Of a stretch of 64,000 bases of DNA, positions 17,237-25,493 are shown one piece after another. Position numbers and translations under genes: made by a program. The notes under the pieces were generated by a model that was given only the letters and a program-made list of their open reading frames with translations, ran no database searches and was not told the origin of the DNA. Origin of the DNA: an uncultured Sphingomonadales bacterium (GTDB taxonomy: Bacteria > Pseudomonadota > Alphaproteobacteria > Sphingomonadales > Sphingomonadaceae); NCBI GenBank assembly GCA_903821605.1, contig CAIJLZ010000016.1:19515-83514 (forward strand), in the 5' to 3' direction. The first letter of the stretch is position 1. Each line of letters opens with the position of its first letter.

Positions 17237-18307
17237 TCAGTTGCTGGCCCACATCGCATAGACCGGATCGCCCTTGCCGAACGCGCCACGGGTTTTCAGC
17301 ACCTCGTAAAAACCGTCGCGCTCCATCGTCGAGCCGTGGGTCGTGCTCCAGTCCATCACAAAGGTGCGGCTCCTGATCTTCCACACGCCATCGCGACGTT
17401 CATAGCTATCGATATAGCGGCCACCGGTCAGCACATCCTGACCACCCGCCGTCACATGGGCCAGCGCATAATGTTCGCCCACCGCCTGATCGCCCCGAAT
17501 GTCGATCCACTGGTTGGCGACGGTGTGGAAACAATAATCGAGATTGGCCATGACATAATCGATAATGCCATCGGCAAATTCGGCCCCGGTGCCGTTGACG
17601 ACGCCGGAAATCACCGTCGAGTCAGCATGGAAGATCGAGGCCAGCAGCTCCTTATCGCCACGGTCAACGCCCCGGCTGTACATTGCGCACAGGTCCTGAA
17701 TGGCGGCACGCGACAAGGCGACATCGAGGGCGGTTGCATCAACGGTCATCGGTTCGGCTCCATGCTGCGAAAATGAGGGAGAATTGCGGAATTCAGCCTG
17801 ATGAAAGGCCATGAGCACGCGCCCCGCATCGCTGGCACCCTTGGCGCCCGCCGGGGTGAAATGTTCGCTGGCAACCGGCGGATCGGTCCGCTGTGCCGTG
17901 TTCGGGCGATTGGTATTGCCATCCAGCACATATTGCCGGTGCACCAGCCGCCAGTCGCCATTGCGGCTTTCCAGACGGTCAAGATAGCGACCGAAGACGA
18001 AGCGCTGCAATTCGGCTTCCTCGGCATAGGCGATGACATAGGATTCAGCGACGGCATGATCGCCATCCACCTTGATCCAGCTTTGGCAGGTGCGGTGCAG
18101 CGTGGGCAGCGAGCCCTTCTGCGCGCCTGCGAGAATCTCGCATAAGGTGGCCGCCGGCCCGACGAAGAAACCGTAATCGGCGGTCGCATCGGGATGATAA
18201 GCGGCGTTCAGGAGATTGAGATCGGCCCGGTCCACCCCGCGACTGTGCATCGCCAGCGCGTTCAAAATGCCGTGTCGAGCCACGAAGTCATGGGCGGTGA
18301 TGGTCAT
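17237..18307 (-). CDS. Tandem SnoaL-like (double NTF2-fold) protein
   Basis: A 356-residue protein made of two SnoaL-like domains. The first spans about residues 5-150 (HGILNALAMHSRGVDRADLN, LHRTCQSWIKVDGDHA, GDWRLVHRQYVLDG) and the second about 195-340 (IQDLCAMYSRGVDRGDKELL, FHTVANQWIDIRGDQA, GVWKIRSRTFVMDW). The two halves repeat the same motifs, including MHSRGVDR / MYSRGVDR, and are joined by a linker of about 40 residues. Single-domain family members usually dimerise, so the fusion probably forms an internal pseudo-dimer. The function is unknown; proximity to Rieske and SDR genes suggests a hydratase, isomerase or oxygenase partner. Confidence 0.82.
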   Translation of the reverse strand: MTITAHDFVARHGILNALAMHSRGVDRADLNLLNAAYHPDATADYGFFVGPAATLCEILAGAQKGSLPTLHRTCQSWIKVDGDHAVAESYVIAYAEEAELQRFVFGRYLDRLESRNGDWRLVHRQYVLDGNTNRPNTAQRTDPPVASEHFTPAGAKGASDAGRVLMAFHQAEFRNSPSFSQHGAEPMTVDATALDVALSRAAIQDLCAMYSRGVDRGDKELLASIFHADSTVISGVVNGTGAEFADGIIDYVMANLDYCFHTVANQWIDIRGDQAVGEHYALAHVTAGGQDVLTGGRYIDSYERRDGVWKIRSRTFVMDWSTTHGSTMERDGFYEVLKTRGAFGKGDPVYAMWASN

Positions 18308-18335
18308 ATCTGGGCCGGATCCTCTGAATGAAAGA

Positions 18336-18368
18336 CCCCTCCCGATGTCATGGTGACACCGGGAGGGG
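18336..18368 (-). terminator. Stem-loop terminator after the TonB receptor gene
   Basis: CCCCTCCCG and CGGGAGGGG pair around an inner GTGTCA/TGACAT stem. On the minus strand it is followed by a short TCTTTC. It lies just after the receptor stop at 18381 and before the tandem SnoaL gene. Confidence 0.65.
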
Positions 18369-18380
18369 GAAGTCTAGAGG

Positions 18381-20672
18381 TTAGAAGTTCACGCCAACCG
18401 ACAGGCCATATTGGCGCGGCGGAGCATAGCCCGTCAGGCCCATATAGCCCACCGAGTCATACACGGTCGCGATATAGCGCTTGTCGAGCAGGTTCTTGCC
18501 CCACAGGCCGATCGTGTATTTGTCGTCCGGCGCATGATAGGTCAGCAGCGCATCGACATAATAGGTCGGCTGCACCTGCGAACGCGCGGTGTCGAGGATC
18601 GCGGTGTAATATTTGGAAGCCGTGTAGCTCCAGCTTACATCCGCCACGACCTTGGCATCGTTCGGCAACGCATGACTGTAGTTCACACCGAGGGTCGACG
18701 ACCATTTCGGCGCGTTCTGCAGATCCTTGCCCTTCAAGTCATACTCGATGCCCTGATCGACATAGATGAAGTTCTTGTACGTCGCGTCGAGATAGGCCAG
18801 CGAGCCACGCAGCGTCAGGCCATCAACCGGAACGGCGGTGACTTCGAGTTCGAAGCCCTGCAGTTTCGACTTACCGGCGTTGAGGATGCGGTTGTACTGC
18901 TCCTGCGTTTCCGAATTATAGCCGATCTGCGCGACCTGCATGTTGCGGTAGTTCGTACGGAACACCGCGAGGTTGGCGCGCAGGCGACGATCCAGGAAGT
19001 CAGCCTTCAGGCCGATTTCATAGGTGTCGACCTTTTCCGGGTTGAACGGCCTGCTGCCGTCTGCCGCATTCGAGATACGACCGGTAAAGCCGCCCGATTT
19101 GAAGCCGCGTGCCCAGCTGGCATAAACAAGCTGGTTCTGACCGAGTTCATAATCGAGGCCGATTTTCCAGCCCACCTGATCCCAGCTCTTGCTGCCACCG
19201 GCATTGACCTGATGTTCGGCCGTACGCAAATCACCGATACCCGGCGCGATTGCCCAATTCGGATTGTCGAGCGCCGGCAGGTTCATGCCATAATCGAGCG
19301 TCGCCACCGCCTTGGTCTTTTCATGCGTGAAGCGGACGCCAGCCTGCAGCTTCAACTTGTCGGTCAGCTGGGTATAGGTCTGCGCGAACGCCGAGATCGA
19401 CTCGTTGTCCTGATCCTGCATGTTGAACTGAGCGAGGCCCGGCACAGCAAAATCAAGATGATACATCTGATAGTGATCGAAATGGTTCTTCATGTAGAAG
19501 CCGCCAACGATCGCATTGATGCGGTCATTAACGTCGAATGCCGTCCGCAGTTCCTGACTGAACGAATGGGCAGCGGTCCGACGACGGGTCGCATTATTGG
19601 TCTTGGCGGTGCCATCCTGATCGGTATATTCGAACAGGTTGAACTTCTTGTAGCCCGTCACCGCGGTGATGTCGCCAATCGGGGTGTTATTATACTCGAT
19701 CGTGCCGATCGCCAGATAGGTGTTCATGTCCGACACGTCCGGCACTTCATTGTTGCCGGAATAATATTTGTCCGGTGCCGAGCAACGACCGCCACCAGCG
19801 CACGGGCTGGTGTACATCGGCAGCAGCGAACCATTCCAATAGGTACCAGCCGGGACATAGTTACCTTCGCCCGGGAGACCGCCATTGACGACGACCGGCG
19901 CACCATTGCGGGTGGCGACATATTCGCCCTGCAGGGTGATCTTAAGGTCGCTATCCGGGGTGTAGACGAGGATGCCACGGATGGCATCGAGGTTCTTGTC
20001 GCCCATCGACTGGCCATCATAGACGTTCGTGACCCAACCTTCGCGTTCGCTATGGATGCCGGTCAAGCGGACGTTCAACTTGTCCTTGACCAGTGGCGCG
20101 TCAATCGCGCCGGTCAGGTCGAAGCGGTTCCAGTTGCCATAGGTGCCCTTGACATAACCGCCCAGTTCGCCGGACGGACGCTTGCTGACGACGTTGACCA
20201 CACCACCCGTGGTGTTGGCGCCAAACAGCGTGCCCTGCGGACCGCGCAGAATTTCCACCCGGTCGACGTCATAGGTGTCGAGCAGCGCGCCCATCGAGAA
20301 GAACTGCGGCACGCCGTCCACGACGATACCCACGGTGTTACCGGCATAGGGATCGGGTTCGATCACGCCGATGCCGCGAATGCTGAACACCGCAGTCTGC
20401 GGGGTGTTGGCGAAGTTATCGATCTGCACGTTCGGGACGCTATTCGCGAGGCCCTGCAGCGAGGTCAGGTTCATGTTCGAGAGCTTGTCGCCACCGATGG
20501 CCGACACCGAAATCGGCACCGACTGAAGATTTTCGCTCTTCTTCTGCGCGGTAACAACGATGTCCTCGATACCGCCGGTGTCGGCAGCCTGCTGCGCCAT
20601 CGCCGCGAACGATGTCGCGCTCAGGCCAATGACCGACAATCCGGCCATCAGTTTCCAATTCATACGCTTCAT
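18381..20672 (-). CDS. TonB-dependent receptor 1
   Basis: ATG 20672 with GGAGG upstream gives 763 residues. A signal peptide (MKRMNWKLMAGLSVIGLSAT, ending near AMAQQ) is followed by a short TonB-box-like region EDIVVTAQKK. The plug domain has VDRVEILRGPQGTLFGANTT and the 22-strand barrel ends in the aromatic residue Phe (GLSVGVNF). Such receptors import bulky substrates across the outer membrane using TonB energy. It lies directly after a class A Rieske oxygenase gene in the same direction, which suggests a catabolic substrate rather than a siderophore. Substrate specificity cannot be read. Confidence 0.93.
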   Translation of the reverse strand: MKRMNWKLMAGLSVIGLSATSFAAMAQQAADTGGIEDIVVTAQKKSENLQSVPISVSAIGGDKLSNMNLTSLQGLANSVPNVQIDNFANTPQTAVFSIRGIGVIEPDPYAGNTVGIVVDGVPQFFSMGALLDTYDVDRVEILRGPQGTLFGANTTGGVVNVVSKRPSGELGGYVKGTYGNWNRFDLTGAIDAPLVKDKLNVRLTGIHSEREGWVTNVYDGQSMGDKNLDAIRGILVYTPDSDLKITLQGEYVATRNGAPVVVNGGLPGEGNYVPAGTYWNGSLLPMYTSPCAGGGRCSAPDKYYSGNNEVPDVSDMNTYLAIGTIEYNNTPIGDITAVTGYKKFNLFEYTDQDGTAKTNNATRRRTAAHSFSQELRTAFDVNDRINAIVGGFYMKNHFDHYQMYHLDFAVPGLAQFNMQDQDNESISAFAQTYTQLTDKLKLQAGVRFTHEKTKAVATLDYGMNLPALDNPNWAIAPGIGDLRTAEHQVNAGGSKSWDQVGWKIGLDYELGQNQLVYASWARGFKSGGFTGRISNAADGSRPFNPEKVDTYEIGLKADFLDRRLRANLAVFRTNYRNMQVAQIGYNSETQEQYNRILNAGKSKLQGFELEVTAVPVDGLTLRGSLAYLDATYKNFIYVDQGIEYDLKGKDLQNAPKWSSTLGVNYSHALPNDAKVVADVSWSYTASKYYTAILDTARSQVQPTYYVDALLTYHAPDDKYTIGLWGKNLLDKRYIATVYDSVGYMGLTGYAPPRQYGLSVGVNF

Positions 20673-20692
20673 TTTCTTTCCTCCCTCTGCTA

Positions 20693-22108
20693 TCACAATC
20701 CAGAACGCATATATTTATCAACGACTTCGTTGAGGTGCCGGATACGGACTTCCTGATAGTTGCCCAGCGTCTGACCGCGCTTGCGGGTCGCGCGATAGCC
20801 TTGCTGCTGGGAACGGAGGTTGTCGGTATCCTGATCGTAAACCGCCCCCATGGCGGCATCCATGCCCGGCACCGAGGCATAGCTTTCCTCTTCACGCACC
20901 CGCACCGGTTCTGCCGGTTCTGGTGCCACCCCCACGTCCGGCTTAGGACGCAGGAACAGGAGCTCGAACAAGGTGCGGCTCGGGTCCATGCCGATTGGTC
21001 GAAAACGATAGACCATCGGCAGGGAGACACCCGGGAACAGCACCATGTTCGGGAAGACGTGATATTCGATCGTGTCGATCATCTCGGAATCCGAGAAGCG
21101 CGACAGATCAACCTTGAACTTGTCGCCCAGCACCTTGCGCAGGAAGCGGGCCATGACGATGCGGGCATTTTCACCCTCGCCCACCGTCAGACTGTCATCC
21201 AGCACCGACCGGTCGCCGATCAGCATCTGGTTGACCAGTTCCTGCTCACTCAGCGGCTTGGCGAGATGCGGGCTATTGACGCCACCGGCGGCATAGAAGC
21301 GGTTCACATGGTCGCTGTAGATATCATATTGCACATTCGCATCACCCACGCCGGTCAACAGCTGCGGATGGGTTTCGAGCACATGATAGGATTCGAGAAA
21401 GGCTTCCTGCGCCGTCTTCCAGTTGCACGGGAGTTCCTTCTCCATGTGCAGGTCGACATAGCGGTTATCCATGTCCCAACTGGCGAAATGCGCGGGCAAT
21501 GGCGCGAGATAATCGAGCAGATCGGGGCCGTCATCGCTTGGATTGAGGAAGACAAAGCCACCCCAATGGCCGATGCGTACTTCGGGCAGATGAAAGGCGG
21601 CGGGATCGACATGCGGAAAATCCCATGCGCAAGGCACAGACTTCAGGCCGCCGTCATTCGACCAAGTCCAGCCATGATAGGGACAGCGTAGCTCCGCCGC
21701 ATGGCCGCAGCCTTCGGCTTTACGGAATTTGGTGCCGCGATGCAGGCAGCTATTGACGAAGCCCTTGACGCTCCCGTCATCCTGCCGAACGACGATGAAC
21801 GAGAGATGCGCGACCTCATACACATAATGGTCGCCGGGCTCGGGAATATGATCTTCGCGGCAGACCCACTGCCATGTGCGCCCCCAGATCTTGTCGACCT
21901 CGGCTTCGAAAAAGGCCTGATCATAATAGCGGGCGTAATCGACGTCCTCGCTGCCAAGATATTGATAATCGCTGCGGGTCAATACGGCGGGCGCGGGAAA
22001 CTTGTCACCCTTGATGATGTCCTGCACCGTCGGCGCTGCGCAACGCGCTTCGCCAAACGCCTTGTCATCAGGATTCGGCAGGCCGTGAGGCCGCACTGCA
22101 GACATCAT
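20693..22108 (-). CDS. Rieske non-heme iron oxygenase, alpha subunit (class A-like)
   Basis: A 471-residue protein whose start (ATG 22108 or 22105) has GGAGAGAG upstream. The Rieske ligands are C121, H123, C142 and H145 (CLHRGTKF...CPYHGWTW). The mononuclear iron site is EAFLESYHVLETHPQ with H242, H247 and Glu (E239) at the bridging position. It lies upstream of TonB receptor 1 with 20 bases between them, so uptake and first oxidation are probably co-expressed. It is divergent from a TetR gene whose operator-like palindrome lies between the two. No reductase is adjacent. Confidence 0.92.
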   Translation of the reverse strand: MMSAVRPHGLPNPDDKAFGEARCAAPTVQDIIKGDKFPAPAVLTRSDYQYLGSEDVDYARYYDQAFFEAEVDKIWGRTWQWVCREDHIPEPGDHYVYEVAHLSFIVVRQDDGSVKGFVNSCLHRGTKFRKAEGCGHAAELRCPYHGWTWSNDGGLKSVPCAWDFPHVDPAAFHLPEVRIGHWGGFVFLNPSDDGPDLLDYLAPLPAHFASWDMDNRYVDLHMEKELPCNWKTAQEAFLESYHVLETHPQLLTGVGDANVQYDIYSDHVNRFYAAGGVNSPHLAKPLSEQELVNQMLIGDRSVLDDSLTVGEGENARIVMARFLRKVLGDKFKVDLSRFSDSEMIDTIEYHVFPNMVLFPGVSLPMVYRFRPIGMDPSRTLFELLFLRPKPDVGVAPEPAEPVRVREEESYASVPGMDAAMGAVYDQDTDNLRSQQQGYRATRKRGQTLGNYQEVRIRHLNEVVDKYMRSGL

Positions 22109-22152
22109 CTCTCTCCACCATTATTTTATATCCGATGTCGCTATGCTGTTAT

Positions 22153-22172
22153 AACCGGACAGTCTGTCGGTT
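22153..22172. promoter_or_regulatory. Operator-like palindrome in the Rieske/TetR divergent promoter region
   Basis: The core ACAGTCTGT is a perfect odd-length palindrome, flanked by AACCG on the left and CGGTT on the right (offset by one base). Its size and location between a TetR gene and a divergent catabolic gene are typical of TetR operators. The right half, CTGTCGGTTTT, recurs at 28094-28104. Confidence 0.6.
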
Positions 22173-22297
22173 TTATGCCATGCAAGGTTGATTGCACAGC
22201 TAAACCTTTGGATAGTATATCGACGGCCGATTAGGGGAGAATCGCCAGTGACCGGACTGAAACAGTCTTGAAAAAAACCGTACGAGAAGCCGTCGTC

Positions 22298-22942
22298 ATG
22301 ATGCGGCCCGATACATTGGTGGATGATAACGCGCCCTGGCAACAGCGGAAAAGCGCGCAAATGCGCGTCCGTATCTTGGAAGCGACGGTCGATTGCCTGG
22401 TGGAGAAAGGCTATGCCGGTCTCTCCACCAACGAGATCGTGCAGCGCACCGGTGTTTCGCGCGGGGCCATGCATCATCACTTCCCCAACCGCATGGCATT
22501 GGTCGGCGCGGTGATCGAATATACGCTCTATCAGCGCATGCACCGCTTCCTTGAGGGCTATTATGACGTGCTCAAGCGCTCGAAGAAGCAAAAGCGCTTC
22601 TTTGTCGTCGCGACCGAAATGCACTGGCAGAATGTGCAGAGCCGGGAGTTCGCGGCCTATCTTGAACTCGCCATGGCCGCCCGCACGGATGACGAGTTGA
22701 ACGAATTCATGGCCCCCGCCGTCAAGAAGTTCGACAAGGTCTGGCAGGATGAAATGAAGCGTTCATTCCCCGAATGGGAAGCGCGCTGGGCCGAATTGCA
22801 GGTGGCAAGCGACTTTGCGATGGCCGCCCATATGGGGCTATTGATGAGCCAGCAAATGTTTGGCGAGCGGCGCACCCGCAAGGTCAAGGACCAGATCGCG
22901 ACAGCGGTTTCCGACATTTACAAGAAAGAGGGCGTCGACTGA
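22298..22942 (+). CDS. TetR-family transcriptional regulator
   Basis: From ATG 22298 the protein has 214 residues; a TTG at 22268 would add ten. The N-terminal helix-turn-helix is RVRILEATVDCLVEKGYAGL, then STNEIVQRTGVSRGAMHHHF, the TetR signature. The C-terminal domain (about residues 75-205) is helical and would bind the inducer. It is transcribed away from the Rieske-TonB receptor operon, and a palindrome in the gap fits autoregulation and repression of that operon. Inducer and regulon are unknown. Confidence 0.9.
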   Translation: MMRPDTLVDDNAPWQQRKSAQMRVRILEATVDCLVEKGYAGLSTNEIVQRTGVSRGAMHHHFPNRMALVGAVIEYTLYQRMHRFLEGYYDVLKRSKKQKRFFVVATEMHWQNVQSREFAAYLELAMAARTDDELNEFMAPAVKKFDKVWQDEMKRSFPEWEARWAELQVASDFAMAAHMGLLMSQQMFGERRTRKVKDQIATAVSDIYKKEGVD

Positions 22943-22964
22943 ACGACCCCGCCCGGCGGCAGGG

Positions 22965-23324
22965 TCAACCGACGGACGGCATCTCCGACGCCGATTCATG
23001 GCAAATGGTGAAGCTGCGGATCCGGCTGCGGTCGAACAGCCGTTCCTCGTCTGCGACAATCTCGGCCATCAGCTCAGGCTGCCCAATCCGGGCAAAACAC
23101 GCCGCGCGAGTCGCCTCGTTCGGGAACCAGATTTCCATCACCACATCGAAATCCTGATCCTCATCAATGCCGTCCGTCGGCTCGATAAAGCGGCGGAAAT
23201 AGTCAGTGGCATAGCCCGACAGCACCTTTTCCCCGATCAACCGGTGATGCTGCTCATAATATGCAATGAAGTCCTGCTTCGACATGCCGGGGCGACGCTT
23301 GAGAAGGGTGATAAGCTTAATCAT
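22965..23324 (-). CDS. EthD-domain protein
   Basis: ATG 23324 overlaps the stop of the upstream isomerase-like gene (ATGA) and gives 119 residues starting MIKLITLLKRRPGMSKQDFI. AYYEQHHRLIGEKVLSG and a C-terminal DFDVVMEIWF segment match the EthD/dimeric ferredoxin-like alpha+beta barrel family. EthD was found in ether degradation, and many relatives are small cyclases, decarboxylases or isomerases in catabolic or polyketide pathways. As the last gene of the Rieske-isomerase-EthD operon it likely acts on a product of that oxygenase; the reaction is unknown. Confidence 0.85.
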   Translation of the reverse strand: MIKLITLLKRRPGMSKQDFIAYYEQHHRLIGEKVLSGYATDYFRRFIEPTDGIDEDQDFDVVMEIWFPNEATRAACFARIGQPELMAEIVADEERLFDRSRIRSFTICHESASEMPSVG

Positions 23325-24118
23325 GCTGCATGTGCCTCCAGCCATTGCCGCGTCGCCCGCGCGACTTCACGCGCACGATCGGCAGGATCGGGGAAATGGT
23401 CTCGCAGCGCCTTGGACCGCAGCTCAATGCTGAGCGGCACCTGCGGCGGAAGCGCCTGCAACATGGCCGTGAGCGGCAACGCCCCCTCGCCGCACTGCTG
23501 GCGCAGGTCGATTGCATCTTCGATGATCGCATCGAAATTCGTCGGATCAGGACGTTGGGCCAGCGCGTCGCAAAATTGCGCATAAGGCAGCAAGTCACGC
23601 GGGATCGCCGCAATTTGCTCAACGGTGGTGCCGGACCGGTCGACATGGATCGGATCGATCAACACCGCGCGCAGAGGATGGGCAACGGCGTCGAGGATCG
23701 CGAGCGCCATCTTCAAATTCTTGACCTCGGTAAAGATCCCGAATTCGAGTGCCACCCGGATGCCGGACCCTTCGGCATGGCGACACAGCTCAGCCAGCCA
23801 TGCGGTTGTCGCGCCATGGTCCGCTTCCGACGACACGCACAGCACATTTTGCGCACCAAGTTCGGCGGCGATATCGATACCGCGACGATGCTCGTCAATA
23901 TCGGCACCGGGCTTCAGCCAAAGGACCTCAGCGTCAAGCAGTTCCAGCCCACTATCGGCGAGCGCCGCACGCGCATCCCGTGTCGTCTGCGCCGTCCAAT
24001 TCGGCGGTTCGACCCACAGGCCGACCGCATCGAAACCACCCGCTGCCGCAGCGCGGATGGTGTCGAGCGGACCAAATTCAGGAACAATGCCAGAAGCGAA
24101 CGAGATCCGGTGCGCCAC
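23321..24118 (-). CDS. Sugar phosphate isomerase/epimerase-like TIM-barrel protein
   Basis: A 265-residue xylose-isomerase-like TIM barrel starting from GTG, two bases after the stop of the Rieske gene upstream. The metal-site strands can be seen as VALEFG (Glu), VLIDPIH (Asp and His) and LSIELRS (Glu). Members isomerise or epimerise sugars, inositols, hydroxypyruvate and other alpha-hydroxyketones, and some act in aromatic catabolism. The four-base overlap with EthD and the two-base gap to the Rieske gene show one operon. A substrate other than a sugar is therefore likely, but this is inference. Confidence 0.82.
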   Translation of the reverse strand: MAHRISFASGIVPEFGPLDTIRAAAAGGFDAVGLWVEPPNWTAQTTRDARAALADSGLELLDAEVLWLKPGADIDEHRRGIDIAAELGAQNVLCVSSEADHGATTAWLAELCRHAEGSGIRVALEFGIFTEVKNLKMALAILDAVAHPLRAVLIDPIHVDRSGTTVEQIAAIPRDLLPYAQFCDALAQRPDPTNFDAIIEDAIDLRQQCGEGALPLTAMLQALPPQVPLSIELRSKALRDHFPDPADRAREVARATRQWLEAHAA

Positions 24119-24120
24119 GC

Positions 24121-25293
24121 TTACATCACCGGCTTCGGCAAGGTGGGATCATCCTGCAAATACCAGTTCAGCCATTCATGGAAATATTGGTTGCCGCGCT
24201 CGTTGCGCCCGAAGACGAGATCATCATGCGCGCCCGATTCCAGTCCCTTCTGGATCGCCATGCCGACGACATAATCCTCGCCATAGGTCACATCGCGCAG
24301 GAAGTTGATCATGTTTTCCACGGCAACCCGGTCTTCCTCATCGCGGATCGGCTCGCGCCGGGCGTACATCAGCACAGTCCGGTTCTTGTCCGGCGTTGGT
24401 CCGGGGAAAAGCTGGGCGATCTGGGCGATTTCCGGTGCCAGGAAGATCGACACGTTCGGGAACAAGATACGCACAAAATCGAAGCCGTCATTTTCGTGCA
24501 GGCCCCATTCGGCGCGCGGAAATTCCTTGAGCTTGGCAATGGAACGCTGCGGAAAGCCGATCCGGATATTGGGGCCAAAGCCTTCATAATGGGTGACGTT
24601 CGACGGGGTGCGCGGGAAAATCGTTTCCGGATGCAGCGACGCGAAATGATAGCCTTCGAGATAGCCATCAAAGGCGATTTTCCAGTTCGCGCCCTCGATC
24701 ACGCGGCTGCCCATGAAGGTCCAGTCCTTGAACCCGACGTCCTCATAATCCTTGAGCATCGCGCCATAATAAGCGTCCACATCCAGCGGCGCATTCGGCG
24801 TCACGCAGACGAAGATCATGCCAGCCCGCTCGGCACAGGGCAATTCGCGTAGCGCCAGCCCGGCCTTGTCGACATCGCCGAATTTCGGACGGTCGGCGAC
24901 AGCCAGCAGCTTGCCATCCTGCGCAAAGGTCCAGCCATGATAGATGCAGGTGAAACGCGCACAATTGCCATGACCTTCATTGGCCAATGGCGCGCCACGG
25001 TGCGAGCAGACGTTGAGGAAAGCGCGCACCAGCCCGTTTTTGTCGCGGCTGATGAGGATCGGCAGGCCGACCGCTTCCATCGCCTTATAATCCCCCGGAT
25101 TGGGCAGCTCGCACGACAGCGCCAACATCAGCGGCACGCGCTTAAAGATGAGTTCCATCTCCGCGCCCCACTGGTCCGGGTCGGTATAGGACCGGCTCGG
25201 CACCCGGACGATCTTGTCCGTCATGAAGGTTGTATCATTCTCGACATAATCGAGCATTTTTTCAGCCGCGAGACCGATTTCCGGGCGATCCAT
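24121..25293 (-). CDS. Rieske non-heme iron oxygenase (class C, about 390 aa)
   Basis: ATG 25293, seven bases after GGAG, gives 390 residues. The Rieske ligands are C96, H98, C116 and H119 (CSHRGAPL...CIYHGWTF). The iron site is FDGYLEGYHFASLHPE with H216, H221 and Glu (E213) in the bridging place. This short type is a paralogue of the 29606-30790 protein: both share GQ/GF-less LPNPGDYKAM-type N-terminal strands and a C-terminal GRNERGNQYFH segment. Length alone is compatible with three-component monooxygenases such as KshA, but no specific orthology is claimed. It heads a Rieske-isomerase-EthD operon. Confidence 0.9.
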   Translation of the reverse strand: MDRPEIGLAAEKMLDYVENDTTFMTDKIVRVPSRSYTDPDQWGAEMELIFKRVPLMLALSCELPNPGDYKAMEAVGLPILISRDKNGLVRAFLNVCSHRGAPLANEGHGNCARFTCIYHGWTFAQDGKLLAVADRPKFGDVDKAGLALRELPCAERAGMIFVCVTPNAPLDVDAYYGAMLKDYEDVGFKDWTFMGSRVIEGANWKIAFDGYLEGYHFASLHPETIFPRTPSNVTHYEGFGPNIRIGFPQRSIAKLKEFPRAEWGLHENDGFDFVRILFPNVSIFLAPEIAQIAQLFPGPTPDKNRTVLMYARREPIRDEEDRVAVENMINFLRDVTYGEDYVVGMAIQKGLESGAHDDLVFGRNERGNQYFHEWLNWYLQDDPTLPKPVM

Positions 25294-25493
25294 CGCCACA
25301 CTCCTCATTAAATTGTTCTGCGCCCCTGTTGGACCACCAACCGCGCCCGTCAACAAGCTGCGAGAGGTGACAGGTTGCATCCTCGCTTTTGTCACAACTG
25401 GCAAGACGGGCAATGATCGTGCAGTAGCAGATTATTCAGGCTCTCGCTCACCCGTGCGGAGGGTCAGCGACGATTGCACCACGCAAGGACAGG

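Noticed and set aside
18411..20756. Long open frame (781 codons) on the plus strand opposite TonB receptor 1
   Set aside because: It is the antisense shadow of a clear receptor gene in G+C-rich DNA, with no start signal or family motif.
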